DNA of 11,423 nt from SYOC01 sp050185455 (GTDB lineage Bacteria > Desulfobacterota > Binatia > Bin18). The translations under genes were made by a program, and so were the position numbers. The stretch is from the NCBI GenBank assembly GCA_050185455.1, contig JBFWZL010000182.1, positions 1-11,423 of the forward strand, in the 5' to 3' direction. Below are positions 1-7,359 of this stretch, in pieces. The notes below the pieces were generated by a model. It saw only the letters and a list, made by a program, of their open reading frames with translations, was not told the origin of the DNA and searched no databases. Numbering within the stretch: position 1 is the stretch's first letter; each line of letters opens with the position of its first letter.

Positions 1-1368
1 CTTGTTCGTAAAACGATTGGCGATGTGCAAGGCGTTCAACCACAAGGCTTGGATTTCGACGGGTTTGCTGATGCGCGGAGTGACGACCCAGTCTCCCACT
101 TTTGCATCCATCCAGGTCAACTGGACCCCTGGTTGACCTGCGGCGAGGAGTCCGTCTGAATCTGCGTGAATCTGATAACGGGTTCCCGTGCTATATCCCG
201 TAAGAATCGACTCGATTGCCCCTTGCAATGTCAAAATCTCTCGTTGAGAAAGGGAGCGCTTATTTGCCTCCAGCGTCTGAAAAAAGTCGTGTACGGCGAT
301 GATGTACCAGAGTGAAGCATCTACGGAATTAAATTCCGGCGTTTCTCCTCGATCTGGAAAGCGGTTTGGCAACATCCCTTCGGAGACCGCGCCTGCCCAT
401 TCCAAGAGAATCGCTCGCGCCTCATCGAGTCGGCCGGTGGCCAGACACAGGCCGCGCAGGGCGATGAACGTGTCGCGACCCCAATCAGTAAACCAGGGGT
501 ATCCTGCAACCACTGTCTTGCCCTCTCCACGACGAACGAGGTAGGCATCGGCCGCGCGGTGCAGACGAGAGGGAAATTGCCGGCGACGTTGTCGTTCGGC
601 TGTGCGAAGCGTGTGAGCGTATTTCTGCGCTGGCATCTCGACACGCGAGAGAACGCTCGCCTCCTGACTCGCAGCGGCGAGGATCAAGACTGCTTCACCT
701 TGGGATAGATTCCAGCGGAAACTACCAGGCGTTGCTAAATCCTCCATGTGATCGAGTCCGCGTGCGCGCTCCTCTTCGTAGACAAAGTTGCGATACCAGT
801 CGGGTTGATGTGTGTATGTCCCGTTTGAGAAGGCGGTAATGGTGGGAACCTCAGGGTAGGGGCTCCAAGTAAGGACGCCGTTATGCGTTTCTGCGTCGAA
901 ACGAAACGCCGAGTTTTCATGGTGCAGAGCATGATAGTCTCTCCCGGAAAGAAAAGGGCGGACTGTAAGCGTAACCTCGTCTCTGGGGTCGCTTAATCGC
1001 CATGAGAGTACAGTCCCTGGCGCTCCATGTTGAACGAAAAGTTCCTGCTCGATACGTGTTCCATCTTCCAGGAGAAATCGCCAGCTCGGCCACGGATTGG
1101 TTGTAAAGGCTTCGACACGTCGCTCACCGTCTGGGTAAATGACCTCCCCGGAATACTGCTGTGAAGAGAGGGCGAATCTACCGTGAGGAGTTTCTACCCA
1201 TGCCTCAATGCCATTCACCAGTACGAATCTGCCAGTTGGTGGTGTGGTTGCCGTGAGTAATAACGCATGGTAGCGTCGGGTTCTGACGCCGGTGGTGGTT
1301 CCTGAGGCGAACCCGCCTAACCCGTCGGTTTCGAGCCATTCGACAGTACGATCGTAGTGCAGAGTCAT
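1..1368 (-). CDS. Glycogen debranching enzyme (amylo-alpha-1,6-glucosidase), 3'-truncated by the window edge
   Basis: The reverse strand is open without a stop from 1368 to the window edge (456 codons), so the C-terminus is missing. Residues about 11-37 carry the N-terminal signature of bacterial and archaeal debranching enzymes, WLETDGLGGFASGT followed by RTRRYHALL. A beta-rich N-terminal domain follows. The start of the (alpha/alpha)6 catalytic domain shows the hallmark GYPWFTDWGRD, with DWGRD at residues 295-299. Such enzymes are usually about 650-750 residues, so roughly a third is absent. By family, it hydrolyses alpha-1,6 branch points of glycogen or limit dextrin in the cytoplasm. The ATG at 1368 was chosen because the signature lies about 10 residues in and a GGGA lies just upstream. 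The frame stays open further upstream, so a longer N-terminus from a TTG or GTG start is possible. It is transcribed divergently from the histidine kinase. The family is certain; the exact start is less so. Confidence 0.93.
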   Translation of the reverse strand, partial: MTLHYDRTVEWLETDGLGGFASGTTTGVRTRRYHALLLTATTPPTGRFVLVNGIEAWVETPHGRFALSSQQYSGEVIYPDGERRVEAFTTNPWPSWRFLLEDGTRIEQELFVQHGAPGTVLSWRLSDPRDEVTLTVRPFLSGRDYHALHHENSAFRFDAETHNGVLTWSPYPEVPTITAFSNGTYTHQPDWYRNFVYEEERARGLDHMEDLATPGSFRWNLSQGEAVLILAAASQEASVLSRVEMPAQKYAHTLRTAERQRRRQFPSRLHRAADAYLVRRGEGKTVVAGYPWFTDWGRDTFIALRGLCLATGRLDEARAILLEWAGAVSEGMLPNRFPDRGETPEFNSVDASLWYIIAVHDFFQTLEANKRSLSQREILTLQGAIESILTGYSTGTRYQIHADSDGLLAAGQPGVQLTWMDAKVGDWVVTPRISKPVEIQALWLNALHIANRFTNK

Positions 1369-1589
1369 ATCGTTCCCAGAATCCTTCTTTTGCTGGATGA
1401 GATGCCAATTGCTAGGGCCTGGTTTCGCACCGCCAAGCAATACCTCAGAACGGCAACAGCATTCTCTTTGCCGCCTTGACTTTTCTGGCGCCTGTAGGAA
1501 TCCTCCGTAGGGGATTTTCTTCACAGGAGCGGCTGTTAGCGGCTTGGGAACACAGCACAGAACGGCTTCTGCTCGAAAAAGAGGAATTC

Positions 1590-3617
1590 ATGCCGTCTAC
1601 TCCGTATGAGGAAATGCGTTCTTATCGTGAACTGATTGAAAATGCCGGTGACGCCATCGCTAGCTTCTCTTTAGACGGAACCTTTCTAGAGGTGAACCGC
1701 GGCGCCGAAGCACTGTTGGGCTGGACGCGAGAGGAAATGATTGGCCAGCATGTCAGCAAGGTGGCCACTCCTGTTTCCGTCGCGTTAGCGGAAGAGCGTA
1801 CACGATGCTTCTTGGCTGGTGAACAGTTACCGCCGATGTTTGAAGCTGAGCTTATTTGCAAGGATGGTAAACTCGTGCCCGTAGAAGCACGGACGTGGGC
1901 GTTTCGCGATAATGCGGGACAACTTGCCGGATTTCACGGCATCTTTCGTGATCTGACTGTTCGTAAACGCATGGAAGAAGCGTTGCGAAAAAGTGAGGCG
2001 GCGCTGCAAAGCGAGCGGCAACTTTTTATTGGCGGACCTGTTATCGTCTTCAAATGGCAAGCTGCTGGACAGTGGCCGGTCACCTACGTCTCCCCCAATG
2101 TGACGCAGCTGGGATATACACCCGAAGAGTTACTTAACGGAGTGGTATCTTATCTTGAGCTTATTCATCCGGAAGACCGCGACCGCGTGGTGGCTAAGGT
2201 GCACGCCTACACGTCTGCAGGGACGGAGGCGTTCGAGCAAGAATATCGTCTCCGTCGCGCTGATGGGCAACTCCGCTGGATCTATGACTTTACACACCTC
2301 TGCAAGAATGTGGACGGAGAGGTGACGCATCGTGATGGCTATATTCTCGATATCACCGAACGAAAACGCACGGAAGAGCGATTCAGAGAGGAGGCGGAGA
2401 TCAATGCCGCCCTGGTGGGGGTGGCTCGGGAAATGATTGCATCTTTGGACACCTCGGCTGTTCTTGATCGTCTGTGCCGGCTAACGACCGAGGTCTTGGA
2501 CTGCGATTGTGGACACACCCTTTTGTGGTTTCCGGAAGAAGAAATCTATCGCAACGTAGCTGGATATGGCAATACGCCTGAACAATGGGAGACGTTGCGG
2601 GCGATGAAAATTCCGCGAGGATCCGCCGTTGCTCTTGCCTCGCAAATGCTCAAAGACGATGGAGTGGTGGAAGTCGAGGAATCCACGGCAGAGCCAGGCT
2701 CTTTACTGACTATGCTGATGCATCAAAGCGGCTTAACGGCATCACTGATAGTTCCGCTCCGGCGAGGTGAATCGGTCATCGGGGCCTTGACGGCCAGCTA
2801 TCGCGGGCGGCGCGGCTTTAGCGATCGGCAAAAACGCCTGGCGCGCGGTCTTGCGCGCATTACGTCCCTGGCGCTAGCGAACGCTCAGTTGCTTGAAGAG
2901 ATAGAACGCTCAAATCACATCAAAGAAGATTTTGTCAGTACCATGTCTCATGAATTGCGAACTCCGCTCAATATCATGTTAGGGTACAACCAACTGCTTC
3001 GAGAGGAAACGTTCGGTCCTTTAACCGTGAAACAAATGGACGTGATCGATCGTGTGCAAAAGACCGCGCACGAGCTGCTTGAAATGGTTAATACGACGTT
3101 GGATCTGAACCGCTTGCAGAGTCGACGTGTGCCGCTGGAAATCCAGGCGGTTCAGATTCCTGAGTTTATGCGAGAATTGGAGGTCGAGGCGCAGCAACTC
3201 AATCGTAAGCCGCATTTGCAACTACAGTGGGAGATTCCTCCTAATCCCCCCGTGCTGCGCACTGATCCGGTGAAAGTGAAGATAGTGCTCAAAAATCTTT
3301 TAACAAACGCCCTCAAGTTCACGGAGACTGGGGCAATATCCGTGCGAGTTGAAACTCAAGAACACGGCGTCGCGTTCATCATCACTGATACGGGGCCGGG
3401 TATTGCACCTGAAGAACTCACGGTCATTTTTGAACCCTTCCGCCAAGGCGGAGAGTTCGCCACGCGCTCTCAGGGAGGAGTGGGACTTGGTCTGTACATT
3501 GTGCGACAACTCCTTGAGTTATTAAATGGTAAAATTTCGGTCACTAGCGAGGTCGGTAAAGGGTCGGCTTTTCGCGTCTGGCTTCCGGGCGAAGGAGCGC
3601 GGAACGCTGGAGCCTAG
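1590..3617 (+). CDS. Soluble PAS-PAS-GAF sensor histidine kinase
   Basis: The product has 675 residues and no signal peptide or membrane segment, so it should sense an intracellular cue. In order it has: PAS 1 (about 11-125, ending in IFRDLTVRKR); PAS 2 (about 140-260, with LIHPEDRDRV and ending YILDITERKR); a GAF domain (about 270-430); a HisKA dimerisation domain with MSHELRTP, phosphoacceptor His454; and a HATPase_c domain with N-box Asn573 in NLLTNALKF, G1 box DTGPGIA (600-606), F box FEPF (614-617) and G2 box GGVGLGL (629-635). All catalytic boxes are intact. The frame is open back to a TTG at 1476, but the ATG at 1590 has AGAGG about 6 bases upstream and begins just before PAS 1, so it is preferred. 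No response regulator or receiver domain lies in the window, making this an orphan kinase here. Ligand, cofactor and partner cannot be told from the sequence. Confidence 0.93.
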   Translation: MPSTPYEEMRSYRELIENAGDAIASFSLDGTFLEVNRGAEALLGWTREEMIGQHVSKVATPVSVALAEERTRCFLAGEQLPPMFEAELICKDGKLVPVEARTWAFRDNAGQLAGFHGIFRDLTVRKRMEEALRKSEAALQSERQLFIGGPVIVFKWQAAGQWPVTYVSPNVTQLGYTPEELLNGVVSYLELIHPEDRDRVVAKVHAYTSAGTEAFEQEYRLRRADGQLRWIYDFTHLCKNVDGEVTHRDGYILDITERKRTEERFREEAEINAALVGVAREMIASLDTSAVLDRLCRLTTEVLDCDCGHTLLWFPEEEIYRNVAGYGNTPEQWETLRAMKIPRGSAVALASQMLKDDGVVEVEESTAEPGSLLTMLMHQSGLTASLIVPLRRGESVIGALTASYRGRRGFSDRQKRLARGLARITSLALANAQLLEEIERSNHIKEDFVSTMSHELRTPLNIMLGYNQLLREETFGPLTVKQMDVIDRVQKTAHELLEMVNTTLDLNRLQSRRVPLEIQAVQIPEFMRELEVEAQQLNRKPHLQLQWEIPPNPPVLRTDPVKVKIVLKNLLTNALKFTETGAISVRVETQEHGVAFIITDTGPGIAPEELTVIFEPFRQGGEFATRSQGGVGLGLYIVRQLLELLNGKISVTSEVGKGSAFRVWLPGEGARNAGA

Positions 3618-3821
3618 CGGGGTTCTGTTCGCGCCCACTCTGCTCGCACACCGGGCGAGATAAGTGTGTTTGAAAGCACGAGCGGCGGCGGTTGGGGAAA
3701 TCCTCTGGGGCGTGAGGTCGTGAAAGTGCTAGAAGGAAACGCCGCTACTGAGCAGCCGCATGATCCTCCTCCTTGAAGATGCAGTCTCTCATTTTCTTGT
3801 GAAGTCATACCCTCTGCTCGG
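3618..3821. other. Intergenic stretch after the histidine kinase
   Basis: No convincing gene is seen. A reverse-strand frame is open through here but lacks recognisable protein features and overlaps the σ28-like promoter and the start of the next gene. A short hairpin (CTCGC/GCGAG, 7-base loop) lies near 3646-3662 with no T-run, so it is not a convincing terminator. Confidence 0.5.
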
Positions 3822-3848
3822 TTAAGTTTTCGTTCCTCAGACCGATGA
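3822..3848 (+). promoter_or_regulatory. Candidate σ28 (FliA-type) promoter
   Basis: TTAAGTTT at 3822-3829, an 11-base spacer, then ACCGATGA at 3841-3848. The known σ28 consensus is TAAAGTTT-N11-GCCGATAA, so the match is 7 of 8 in the -35 half and 6 of 8 in the -10 half with exact spacing. Initiation would fall about 3854, some 30 bases before the ATG at 3887 and upstream of its Shine-Dalgarno. An upstream in-frame ATG (3845) lies inside the -10 element, which argues against its use as a start. The match is seen directly; use by σ28 is inferred. Confidence 0.55.
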
Positions 3849-3886
3849 AGAAAGCTGAACACGCACCTTTCAAGGGAGGAACTTCC

Positions 3887-4687
3887 ATGCAAGTTGCTGG
3901 AGCTTCATTTGCTCACACGCCGGAACTGAAATCTTTTCTCCCGCCTGAAGGGTATCCTGGCGCGGCGCAGGCCAATTTTTTGAGCGCAAGCTCTCGAAAA
4001 AGCACGGATATTTCCCTTGTCACGGCTGAAGGAGATAAGGTGACGATCTCCGCCAAATCGGTTCTGCAGGCTGGCTTTGTCGGGTATGATTACCGAGGCC
4101 GCTTGAATGGCAACGAGGTAAGTCTGAGCGGGAGGTCGCTCCAGGTGTCCGCTGAAAATTCCTTTGCCATCTCCGTGGAAGGCGATCTGAGTAAGGAAGA
4201 ATTAGCTGACATTCAGAATCTAGTTGCAAAAATTGAGAAGCTCGGTTCAGATTTTTTCTCTCAGCCGCTGGAAGATTCTTTGGCGAAGACTCTTGAAGTG
4301 GGCGATTTGGATTCGATTGCTAGTTTTGCCGCGAATCTGCGCTATGAACAGCAACTCACCATAGCCCGGGTGACAAAAGAAGAGATCCAGGTTCCTTCTG
4401 CGTCTTCGACCGCTCCTCACGCTGGTCAGCTCGACTTTTCGCCGATCTCTGAAGCCAGCGTGAAAAATTTCGTCAAGAAATTACTCAACGAAGTGAGAAA
4501 TTCTCACGTAGATGGAGAAAAAGCGGCGCAACACCTACCGCAGTTTCTGTCCAAGCTCTTCAAAAAGTTGGCGCAAGAGTTGACGTTCGACGAGCCCAAG
4601 CTGAAACTTGCTGACCACATTCACCAGGAGGTGACGCAAGGGCTCGAACAATTAGCGGAACAAGAGCCTACCCTGGCTGCCGCCTAA
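3887..4687 (+). CDS. Uncharacterised 266-residue protein, possibly in the flagellar (σ28) regulon
   Basis: Function unknown. The start at 3887 has a strong AGGGAGGA six bases upstream; an ATG 14 codons earlier has none and overlaps a promoter element. There is no signal peptide or membrane segment. Residues about 33-60 are beta-rich with a TDISLVTAEGDKVTIS segment, then FAISVEGDLSKEELADI and an acidic helical stretch (KIEKLGSDFFSQPLEDSLAKTLEVGDLDSI is split around residues 115-145), then SFAANLRY. The C-terminal third is a helical, charged region resembling an amphipathic bundle. The pattern 'GD-V-IS ... SVEGDL--EEL-DI ... DFF---LE-A---A' recalls a family of hypothetical proteins I have seen in other proteobacteria, but I know of no assigned role. 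The upstream σ28-like promoter suggests motility or a surface-associated function by inference only. It stands alone between the kinase and an exported protein. Confidence 0.85.
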   Translation: MQVAGASFAHTPELKSFLPPEGYPGAAQANFLSASSRKSTDISLVTAEGDKVTISAKSVLQAGFVGYDYRGRLNGNEVSLSGRSLQVSAENSFAISVEGDLSKEELADIQNLVAKIEKLGSDFFSQPLEDSLAKTLEVGDLDSIASFAANLRYEQQLTIARVTKEEIQVPSASSTAPHAGQLDFSPISEASVKNFVKKLLNEVRNSHVDGEKAAQHLPQFLSKLFKKLAQELTFDEPKLKLADHIHQEVTQGLEQLAEQEPTLAAA

Positions 4688-4831
4688 TTCTCTATTTCCC
4701 CATTTTAGCACTGACCGGCAGAGGGACAGGGATGCTCTTTGCTCCTCTCGTTTTTACGCCGCACCCCTTTGCTCTCCTTTAGGTTCCCTGTCACAGTATG
4801 GGCTCCTCTAGATGAAGAGAAGGGCTGTGCA
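4688..4831. other. Intergenic region with a widely spaced inverted repeat
   Basis: GACAGGGA at 4725-4732 and its exact complement TCCCTGTC at 4785-4792 bracket a pyrimidine-rich stretch in which CTTTGCTCCTCT and CTTTGCTCTCCT are near-identical. It could be a leader structure for the exported protein or a chance pairing. No clear -10/-35 pair was seen. Confidence 0.3.
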
Positions 4832-5500
4832 ATGGGCAAACAACTACTTGCATTCTTTCTGACGATAACAGCTTGCTGTCTGATTCAGGCGACACTGGGA
4901 ACTGCCGAGACGGTAAGCTCCGACTATTTTCCCTTGGCGCTAGGGAATCGTTGGGTATACGAGTCGAGCGAAGGAACCGAGGAAGCCCCAGCGCTTGAGT
5001 CGTGGGAAGTGATTCGTCAGGAAGGGGCTGCTTTTGTCGTGCGCATTCAGCAACCTTTTGTTACGCTCGACGGGATTGAAGAGCAATTCGTAGTCGAAGC
5101 CGAGGGCGTGACGCGTCGCGTGCCGGACTCAGACCCCCCAGAGTCGCAACTTATCTTGAAACTGCCTGTCGTTGCCGGGGCCCGTTGGCAAAGTGGAGAT
5201 GGCGTGTATGCGGTGACCGCTCTTGGCGAACCCGTAACGACGCCTGCCGGCTCCTTTGCCAATTGCGTGGAAATCACGCGCTGGAACAAAGCGACTAAAA
5301 TTACGATTGTATCGACGTATGCGCCTGGAGTCGGCTTGATCCACAGGGAAGAAACGTTTCCTGTGATTGGCGGACTTGGCAGTGACTTCGAGACCTCCGC
5401 ACGGGGACGCACGGTGTTACGGCTCAAGGAATACGTGAGTTCGACTTTACGCGAAGAGGAGAAAGGGCACTCCCGCAACCTGAAGGGGCCACAGGAGTAG
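4832..5500 (+). CDS. Exported protein of unknown function with a YFPLxLGNRWVY motif
   Basis: The product is 222 residues. The ATG at 4832 is chosen over an upstream in-frame TTG (4739) because an AAGGG lies about 7 bases ahead and the first 25 residues then form a clean signal peptide: Lys3, a hydrophobic core LLAFFLTITACCLIQ and a likely signal peptidase I site after LGTA. Cys15-Cys16 could be read as a weak lipobox (TITAC), so a lipoprotein is possible. The mature part begins with YFPLALGNRWVYES (32-45), a motif common at the start of secreted beta-rich domains in hypothetical proteins. It ends with TPAGSFANCVEI (137-148) and YAPGVGLI (163-170), also recurrent in that group. The C-terminal tail is charged and probably disordered. 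It should act in the periplasm or at the outer surface; its role is unknown. It converges on phaC across a shared terminator. Confidence 0.88.
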   Translation: MGKQLLAFFLTITACCLIQATLGTAETVSSDYFPLALGNRWVYESSEGTEEAPALESWEVIRQEGAAFVVRIQQPFVTLDGIEEQFVVEAEGVTRRVPDSDPPESQLILKLPVVAGARWQSGDGVYAVTALGEPVTTPAGSFANCVEITRWNKATKITIVSTYAPGVGLIHREETFPVIGGLGSDFETSARGRTVLRLKEYVSSTLREEEKGHSRNLKGPQE

Positions 5501-5546
5501 GGACGTAGGCTTAAAGACAGAGAGGGCGAGAAAAAAAACAAGCAGG

Positions 5547-5587
5547 GGCATGAAGTAAACTGAGGCGCCTCATGCCGCCTTTCTTAT
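5547..5587. terminator. Bidirectional intrinsic terminator between convergent genes
   Basis: GGCATGA (5547-5553) pairs with TCATGCC (5570-5576) around a 16-base loop that itself contains the palindrome GAGGCGCCTC. Reading plus, TTTCTTATTT follows and would end the exported-protein transcript. Reading minus, an eight-T run (A8 on plus at 5531-5538) lies about 8 bases beyond the stem and would end the pha transcript. The plus-strand T-rich tail overlaps the last codon region of phaC. Confidence 0.6.
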
Positions 5588-6721
5588 TTAATGGAGAACT
5601 ACGTCGCGAGCTTCGTCAACCGACACTAGAAGGTCCTGTCGCGCACTGCTTTTCCGGCGATCATGTTTCTTCAACCATGCGCCTACTTGCGGCCAGAGCT
5701 TTTTCTGAGCGCTACCGCTGACGACAACGCCGATATGACCAGCAGGAAAGAGTAGCTGCTCTTTGTCGCGACTGCCGACGAGGTCAAGAAGGGGAAGACT
5801 GGCTTGAGGGTGAACGACGTCGTCATGTTCGCCGGCAATATTCAGCACTGGACACGTAATCTTCCGCAGGTCGACCAAACGTCCGCCTACTTGCATGCGG
5901 TTTTGCGCGAGCAGATTCTGTTGCACGAGGTCACTGTGAAACTCTCGGAAAATTTGGCCTGCTAACGGGACATCGCTATTCATCCATCGCTCGAAACGTT
6001 CAAACATTTCCGCATAGCCGACACGTTCCTTATTGCGATAAAGCCCGACATATTTGTCGAACGCGTGATGGACGGGAGAAAGTGAGGAAAAAACAGATTT
6101 CATCAGCCATGCTGGACAATTGCCAAAAGCGCGCGTCACAAGATTAGGATCAAGATTCTTCGTAAGGTTGAAGAAGGAAATATCTTGTTTGCTCCAATCC
6201 AGCGGTAGACTCAGCGTGAGCAGATTTTTCACCGCCTTAGGGTATAACGCAGTGTAGAGCGTACTAAGGAGACCGCCGAAGCAGTAGCCGAGAAGTGATA
6301 CTTTATCGACTCCGGCATGTTCCTGTACGGCGTGTACTGCATTCACCAGATCGCCGTTGACATACGCATCAAACCCACGCCATGTATCAGCCGCCGTTGG
6401 TGGAATCCAGTCTGTCAGGTAAACGGGGATGCCTTGCCGAGTGAGGTTGTCGATGGCGCTGATGCCCGGCTGAAGGTCGAGAATAAAAGGTCGCTTGATC
6501 AGCGCATACACCAAGAGAAGCGGCGTTGAAAGCGGCTTACCAATAGGACGATAGTAACGGAGACGTACTTTCCCTCCCTCGTAGAGAATTTCGAAGGAAG
6601 TGGTGGGAGGCGGATCTTCATGAGTGGGGAAGGGCGAGATAAGGCTCCGCCGAAAACTTTCCAAACTTCGTACGGCGCCATTGAGCCATGAACCGGAAAA
6701 TTCTTGTACAAATTCTAACAT
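5588..6721 (-). CDS. phaC: Polyhydroxyalkanoate synthase, catalytic subunit PhaC (class III type)
   Basis: This 377-residue alpha/beta-hydrolase polymerises (R)-3-hydroxyacyl-CoA into polyhydroxyalkanoate on cytoplasmic granules. The lipase-like box is GYCFGG with nucleophile Cys147; the acid is Asp300 in GEHDD and the base His329 in AGHIG. These lie exactly two residues before the C149/D302/H331 triad known from Allochromatium vinosum PhaC, so alignment is nearly gap-free, and the length is near the usual 355-365 of class III enzymes. RPFILDLQPG and YLTDWIPP (about 77-108) are typical of PhaC. Start: ATG with GGAGG nine bases upstream. A small hairpin (CACCC/GGGTG, 6735-6747) directly abuts that Shine-Dalgarno. 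It follows the phaE-like gene by 33 bases and is very likely cotranscribed with it. The C-terminal tail after residue 352 is charged and not conserved. Confidence 0.95.
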   Translation of the reverse strand: MLEFVQEFSGSWLNGAVRSLESFRRSLISPFPTHEDPPPTTSFEILYEGGKVRLRYYRPIGKPLSTPLLLVYALIKRPFILDLQPGISAIDNLTRQGIPVYLTDWIPPTAADTWRGFDAYVNGDLVNAVHAVQEHAGVDKVSLLGYCFGGLLSTLYTALYPKAVKNLLTLSLPLDWSKQDISFFNLTKNLDPNLVTRAFGNCPAWLMKSVFSSLSPVHHAFDKYVGLYRNKERVGYAEMFERFERWMNSDVPLAGQIFREFHSDLVQQNLLAQNRMQVGGRLVDLRKITCPVLNIAGEHDDVVHPQASLPLLDLVGSRDKEQLLFPAGHIGVVVSGSAQKKLWPQVGAWLKKHDRRKSSARQDLLVSVDEARDVVLH

Positions 6722-6754
6722 TTACGATTGCCTCCACCCTGGGGGTGCTGATGC

Positions 6755-7255
6755 TTACGCTGCCGCGCGCTCTTCATGATGATTGGTGCGGACAACGGTC
6801 GGCGCAGTGCGAGGCAGGCGCGCGTCTAACGCCCGGAGCTGGTCGAGAAGCGTCTGCACATCTTTCGTTTGCGCCATTTGAGAAAGGCGGTTTTCCAGGC
6901 CGCGGAGCTGTTCTGCCAGTATTTGTACTTCATCGGCAGTGGGAACGCCCATCGTCTTCCAGAGACTGGTAAACACCGTTCCACTTACTGCATTCCCTAT
7001 TTGTTGCCACTGGAGCATTGTGCTCAGGGTGCGGCTGAAAACGTCACTGAAGAGGGGGTTCCGATAGAGCGCATCAACCGCCGCTGTCGCTATGCGTACG
7101 CTCGCGTCGTACCCTTTCCACACCGCAATCGTAGCGTCTTTTTCTTCTCCCATCCCCAATCTCCATTTCAAACTCGCCATAGGGAGGTCGAAAAAGAGAC
7201 TTTTGTACGCTGTGGTGAAATCGACCGCTCCTTGAGAGTGCTGTTTTGTTGCCAC
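6755..7255 (-). CDS. phaE: PhaE-like small subunit of PHA synthase (possibly phasin-like)
   Basis: This 166-residue protein starts at a GTG with AAAGGAG seven bases upstream. The N-terminal two thirds is helical and rich in aromatic and hydrophobic residues, with WKGYDAS near residue 47. The segment MGVPTADEVQILAEQLRGLENRL (about residues 101-123) resembles the conserved 'GVPT..D...L......LE..L' helix of PhaE and PhaR proteins and leads into a coiled coil (leucine spacing in LLDQLRALDARL). The tail is basic and Ala-rich. A. vinosum PhaE is about 357 residues, so this is a compact version, closer to PhaR or phasins in length. Its place directly before a class III-type phaC supports the role: PhaE is needed for activity of class III PhaC. 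Assignment rests on context plus weak sequence likeness; a phasin is the main alternative. Confidence 0.75.
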   Translation of the reverse strand: MATKQHSQGAVDFTTAYKSLFFDLPMASLKWRLGMGEEKDATIAVWKGYDASVRIATAAVDALYRNPLFSDVFSRTLSTMLQWQQIGNAVSGTVFTSLWKTMGVPTADEVQILAEQLRGLENRLSQMAQTKDVQTLLDQLRALDARLPRTAPTVVRTNHHEERAAA

Positions 7256-7289
7256 GTCAAAACTCCTTTCTGCCGTGTACAGCTCTTAC

Positions 7290-7317
7290 GTTATAGAGTG
7301 GAGACGCCTTACTGCAA
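7290..7317 (-). promoter_or_regulatory. Candidate σ70-type promoter of the phaE-phaC operon
   Basis: On the reverse strand, TTGCAG (7312-7317) and TATAAC (7290-7295) are separated by 16 bases. The -10 matches the consensus in 5 of 6 positions, the -35 in 3 to 4. Initiation near 7283 would give a leader of about 28 bases before the GTG at 7255. A second possible -10 (TATACT, 7350-7355) lies inside the palindrome upstream but has no good -35. Confidence 0.4.
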
Positions 7318-7326
7318 GAAACCGTT

Positions 7327-7359
7327 CGTCACCTTGGTGACGTAAATCGAGTATACTCG
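7327..7359. promoter_or_regulatory. Two adjacent palindromes, candidate operators upstream of phaE
   Basis: The first is CGTCACC-TT-GGTGACG (7327-7342), perfect 7-base arms. Five bases later comes the perfect 12-base palindrome CGAGTATACTCG (7348-7359). A further GGTGAC half-site lies at 7387-7392 and another CGAGT at 7370-7374. Both sit just upstream of the candidate phaE -35, in the region shared with the divergent MFS gene, a usual place for a dimeric regulator. The symmetry is seen directly; binding by a protein is inferred, and the regulator is not in the window. Confidence 0.45.

Noticed and set aside
1..1368. Possibility that the debranching enzyme gene is broken, because several short reverse frames are open there
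   Set aside because: Reading the frame codon by codon from 1368 to 1 shows no stop, and both the N-terminal signature and the DWGRD motif lie in it; the other frames are shadows.
3845..3886. Upstream in-frame ATG giving a 280-residue form of the uncharacterised protein
   Set aside because: It has no ribosome site and lies inside the σ28-like -10 element; the ATG at 3887 has a strong AGGGAGGA.
3614..3892. 92-residue reverse-strand open frame between the kinase and the next gene
   Set aside because: Overlaps a convincing promoter and gene start on the other strand, low-complexity Pro/Ser-rich content, no recognisable features.
5047..5541. 164-residue reverse-strand open frame opposite the exported protein
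   Set aside because: The plus strand has a signal peptide, family-like motifs and a good ribosome site; the reverse frame also runs through the terminator region.
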